Shown in pieces: positions 61,224 through 64,000 of a stretch of 64,000 nucleotides of DNA. The notes beneath the pieces are model-generated. The model saw only the letters and a list, made by a program, of their open reading frames with translations. It was not told the DNA's origin and did no database searches. Source of the stretch: Sinorhizobium numidicum. Lineage in GTDB: Bacteria > Pseudomonadota > Alphaproteobacteria > Rhizobiales > Rhizobiaceae. The number at the start of each line of letters is the position of its first letter. Position 1 is the first letter of the stretch. The DNA lies in contig NZ_CP120368.1 of NCBI RefSeq assembly GCF_029892045.1, positions 2,788,001 through 2,852,000 of the forward strand, in the 5' to 3' direction. The position numbers were made by a program, and so were the translations under genes.

Positions 61224-63575
61224 TCATAGTGAAGCCGGGATTTCGATCAGGTTTGCCCTGTAGTCGGTCCGACCTTTGTTATAGACGCAATTGGTAACGC
61301 GCTTTGCCGCTCCCTTGTCCTTCCCGCGACCAAACCGCATCCGGTTCATATCCAAATACAATTCCGCTTCTTCGCGTGTGTATCCGGCGTCCCTGAACGC
61401 ACATGCGGCGGCAAAGAAGTTGGTGTCACCCGATCCGGCTTCGCCTTCTCCCGAAGCCGCAACCACAAACTTCTCGATAATGTCGACAGGCTCAATTTCA
61501 CGTATCTGCATCCACACAACATTGTTCGCGTGGTCCATGCCCTTCCCTTGCTTGGCTTCCTTCAGTGCGCGCTTCAGGAAAAACCGGACGTCAAATAGTT
61601 TCGCCTCTTGAGCAAGGATGTCGGTCCAAACGATTTCTTCAATCGGTGCACCGCACTCGGAAATCGTCGGCATGAAGAAACGAGCGTTGACCGTGCCGCA
61701 CGAACCGGCATCAACGCTAAAATCTTTTGCGAAGCGAACCCAAATATCAGCGCGAATGAGCTTGAAGATATGGCTATAGCCTTCCGCATCGACGGCTTCA
61801 CTAAGCGGGATGACGACGCGAATGCGCGGCTTCTTGATCGTGCTGCTATGAGTGTAGAAGATCAGGTGCGTAATACCGTTCTGCTTCAACCATGCCGACA
61901 GTTCACGAGGATCGCGCTTGCACTTGTCGATGTCGAGAATAAGCAACCGGCTCGTTAGACCGTCACCACCACGGAACATCTTGCCGTCGAGCTTGTCCGC
62001 TGGCTTCTCATTGTTGATGGCTGCATTCTCAAGATAGGCAAAGATGCCTTCGAATGAATTGACCGTAGCGAGCTTCGGGTTGAATTCCTTGCGCTCCCAT
62101 TCAGAGAACGGGAAGCCTCTCGGCTGTTCGACTGCATCTTGAGCGGCAATGCGTTGGTTTGCGCGCTTGTCGGCGGATCGGGTGGAGTCGCTTGCCGGGG
62201 TGGATGCCTTCAGTGCAGGAATACCAAGGTCGATAAGTTCCGGATCGGCGCAGCCTGGAATTAAAGATTGAATGTATCGAGCCGAAGCCATGTCCGGGCA
62301 AACGAGGTGCACAGTCTCCGTGCAATCCTTGACGCGAAAGCTCGTGCGACCATGCCACTGATAAATGCGCTCCCATGCAGTTGCAGCGTAAACGTCCTTC
62401 TTGGTCATTCCACAGATCTTGGCAAGCACGTTGAACGTCTCCGGAATGGGGTTAAGTGCAGCCATGTGGATTGAGGCATCGTAGCTCAGATATTCATTCG
62501 AGCCGCGCGGATCGGGAGAGACGTAGGTTACTCGACCGCCCTTCAGCGTCCACTTGAAGGGCTTATCGGTGCCCTTCTGAATGTTGGTGGTCCAAATGTG
62601 GTCACGAATTCCGACACGCTTCAGAAGCTCCTGAAACGCCTTGCCAGCGGCAGTAACGTATGTCTGGCGTCCGCCTTCGATTTCATCAAAGCGACCGCTG
62701 GAAATGTCACGTTCGGACAAGCCGTAGAGCTTCACGTACGGTGCCTTGTGCGAAAGGTCCGTATATTGCAGACCAGCGCGAAGACCCTCATGCGGGATGA
62801 AGTTCACTTCGCGTTTCCAATAGCGATAAAGGATCGAACGTTCGAAATTGGCACCGAGAATGATGGTCTCTTGGTAATCAGCCAAAACGTCGGGCTTCAT
62901 GAAGAAGTTGAAATACAGCCACTCTTGCTTGCCCTGCACGATCCGACCAAAGCGCTTGGCATCCACCAGAACGCGATAGATCGGATTGCAGAGAAGAACG
63001 AAGATTTCTTTCAGGTCTTCATCAAGGTGTTGGTGCTTGACCAGCACAAGCTTCAGATCGACCAGAGCCTTGGTGATAGTCAGATCATAATAGCCGTCTA
63101 CTTCTGTAAGCCGATCAGCTTCAGAAAAAGCTTCAATGAAGGCATCCCGCAACAACGGGATCTCCTTGAAGTTGATGCCACGGACATCATAGATGTTCGG
63201 GATTTCATCGAAAACCATCACCCTGTTTACCGGCTTCTTGAAGCGGCGAAGGGCAACAGCTTGGTTGACGATGACGACTTGATGTTTGCCCCGGACCTCA
63301 CTGGCGTAGCGTCTCCGACAGGTGCGGGTGTGCTTGCCATCGACCATGATCAGCTTGTAGCTGATGCCCTGCTTCTTCAGTTCGGTCGCATACGCCGCAG
63401 ACAGTTGGTTCGTCTGTGTTCCGATCACATACCGAGTGTCGGGATTAGCCTTGATATGCTGGATGCAAGTGAAGGTCTTACCGGCACCAATCGGTGCATC
63501 TACGAAGTAAACATCGGTGCGAAGCGATTTGTTGATAAAAGAAATTACGTTGGTTTCAATTTCAGTAGTAGTCAT
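61224..63575 (-). CDS. Replication protein: N-terminal helicase, C-terminal primase-polymerase-like domain
   Basis: 783 residues. Walker A in VDAPIGAGKT (25-34), motif Ia/III-like VIGTQTNQLSAAY, and Walker B VMVFDEIPNIY (~120) belong to a superfamily 2 helicase-like part. From ~540 comes LLILDIDKCKRDPRELSAWLKQNGITHLIFYTHSS...KPRIRVVIPL, the LDxD plus His/Arg pattern of archaeo-eukaryotic primase/PrimPol domains. The C-terminus (ASGEGEAGSGDTNFFAAACAFRDAGYTREEAE) resembles the primase-associated helical tail. Start ATG 63575 has AAAGGA upstream. Faces the cassette convergently. It probably replicates the element. Confidence 0.75.
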   Translation of the reverse strand: MTTTEIETNVISFINKSLRTDVYFVDAPIGAGKTFTCIQHIKANPDTRYVIGTQTNQLSAAYATELKKQGISYKLIMVDGKHTRTCRRRYASEVRGKHQVVIVNQAVALRRFKKPVNRVMVFDEIPNIYDVRGINFKEIPLLRDAFIEAFSEADRLTEVDGYYDLTITKALVDLKLVLVKHQHLDEDLKEIFVLLCNPIYRVLVDAKRFGRIVQGKQEWLYFNFFMKPDVLADYQETIILGANFERSILYRYWKREVNFIPHEGLRAGLQYTDLSHKAPYVKLYGLSERDISSGRFDEIEGGRQTYVTAAGKAFQELLKRVGIRDHIWTTNIQKGTDKPFKWTLKGGRVTYVSPDPRGSNEYLSYDASIHMAALNPIPETFNVLAKICGMTKKDVYAATAWERIYQWHGRTSFRVKDCTETVHLVCPDMASARYIQSLIPGCADPELIDLGIPALKASTPASDSTRSADKRANQRIAAQDAVEQPRGFPFSEWERKEFNPKLATVNSFEGIFAYLENAAINNEKPADKLDGKMFRGGDGLTSRLLILDIDKCKRDPRELSAWLKQNGITHLIFYTHSSTIKKPRIRVVIPLSEAVDAEGYSHIFKLIRADIWVRFAKDFSVDAGSCGTVNARFFMPTISECGAPIEEIVWTDILAQEAKLFDVRFFLKRALKEAKQGKGMDHANNVVWMQIREIEPVDIIEKFVVAASGEGEAGSGDTNFFAAACAFRDAGYTREEAELYLDMNRMRFGRGKDKGAAKRVTNCVYNKGRTDYRANLIEIPASL

Positions 63576-63600
63576 TGATCCTTTCTGCATTAGAAATTGT

Positions 63601-63734
63601 TGAAATAGAAAAGGTCCGTGTGCTGATTGGGCTACCACACGGACCTTTTGACCTATTTCTATTTCAGGCAGAAGGATACTGTGGAAACCAAGCTGATGCA
63701 TTGACCTATGGAAATAAGCCAATACCCAATCAGC
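63601..63734 (-). promoter_or_regulatory. Attenuator/antisense-type leader of the replication gene
   Basis: A perfect 14-base stem, AAAAGGTCCGTGTG (63609-63622) / CACACGGACCTTTT (63636-63649), with a 13-base loop; TGAAATAGAAA and TTTCTATTTCA extend it around a bulge. On the minus strand it is followed by TTTTCTATTTC and lies 34-74 bases before the replication gene. The sequence GCTGATTGGG at 63622-63631 (3' edge of the stem plus loop) is exactly complementary to CCCAATCAGC at 63725-63734 farther upstream in the mRNA. This is the pattern of rep-gene leader attenuation or antisense control. Confidence 0.65.
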
Positions 63735-63810
63735 TTGTGTTCCATTACAGTTATATAGGGGAAATCTCTCTGTAGAGATGCATATAATGGCACATAACTG
63801 TTGCTCATTC

Positions 63811-63893
63811 AATATTTTTTTTAAACATGAACTATTTCCTGCTGATCATGGCTTATCCACACGTCTTGCCCTTCGGGCAAGTGCGCTTCGCGC
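63811..63893. other. Putative replication origin: DnaA box, AT-rich tract, UUCG hairpins
   Basis: AATATTTTTTTTAAAC (63811-63826) is AT-rich; TTATCCACA at 63853-63861 is a perfect DnaA box. CTTGCCC-TTCG-GGCAAG-like and TGCGC-TTCG-CGCA hairpins follow at ~63867-63894. The region lies upstream of the replication gene, where plasmid origins usually are. Iterons were not seen. Confidence 0.5.
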
Positions 63894-63894
63894 A

Positions 63895-64000
63895 TGTAAT
63901 AGGTCTTCGGGTATTGATAAAAACGACCGGAACCCAATTAAACGATAAGGTCTAACGACCTTCCGTCGAAGACGGTGACTTACATCCTCATTCATTTTTG
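63895..64000. other. End of window, no gene recognised
   Basis: AT-rich non-coding sequence that continues past the window. No frame, RNA gene or repeat could be assigned. Confidence 0.4.

Overview
The window looks like chromosomal DNA of a Sinorhizobium/Ensifer-type alphaproteobacterium, with the beginning of an integrated mobile element at its right end. The assignment rests on at least seven full or partial ~106-base mosaic repeats of the RIME1 type (rhizobial intergenic elements), a ChvE-GguAB sugar importer with a GbpR-like regulator, a rhizobial-type inositol dehydrogenase, GC-rich codon use, and several GTG/TTG starts preceded by good Shine-Dalgarno sequences.

Layout. 0-10 kb: housekeeping and accessory genes (host-attachment-type protein, WYL regulator with its divergent monooxygenase, an AlkD-like HEAT-repeat protein with two compensating frameshifts, RhlE helicase, cysteine hydrolase, DMT exporter, GyrI-like protein) and an ATP-grasp / alpha-E / transglutaminase operon. 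10.5-20 kb: a pentose/aldose locus (arabinonate-type dehydratase, semialdehyde dehydrogenase, GguC, GguB, GguA, ChvE) facing a LysR regulator. 20-30 kb: J-domain-like protein, idhA, an MHYT-PAS-GGDEF-EAL protein, and a xylose locus (ROK regulator, XylF, XylH, XylG) ending in a terminator and tRNA-Arg(CCG). In both sugar loci the binding-protein gene is followed by a strong hairpin and then a RIME1 copy before the next transporter gene. 30-36 kb: a graveyard of gene fragments, then a metal-homeostasis block: a Fur-family regulator, MntR, and a Tat-type multicopper oxidase coupled to a ZIP transporter. Both mntR and the oxidase carry ATAGC-N4-GCTAT palindromes that match the enterobacterial MntR box. 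36-47 kb: small genes between RIME copies, a PLP decarboxylase, a BBE-type FAD oxidase and a CDP-deoxysugar cluster with two C-methyltransferases. 47-52.7 kb: a five-gene peptide/nickel-type ABC importer.

From about 53 kb to the end lies a mobile element. It starts with a tyrosine recombinase whose last coding segment, carrying the nucleophilic tyrosine, is out of frame. It ends with a helicase/primase-polymerase-like replication protein on the minus strand. Upstream of that gene are a perfect 14-bp stem-loop with a loop-complementary sequence (a possible attenuator or antisense-RNA target), a perfect DnaA box and an AT-rich tract. Between them are small membrane and coiled-coil proteins and a tightly overlapping three-gene cassette (58358-61165): an unknown beta-rich protein, a pentapeptide-repeat/helical protein, and a protein with a nucleoside-deoxyribosyltransferase/TIR-like domain. 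This cassette is the best candidate here for an undescribed (probably defence) system.

Several genes carry single-base frameshifts (AlkD-like, cyclase remnant, integrase, two island membrane proteins). Whether these are biological or errors in the assembly cannot be settled from the sequence alone. No search or alignment was run; family names rest on motif and sequence recognition.
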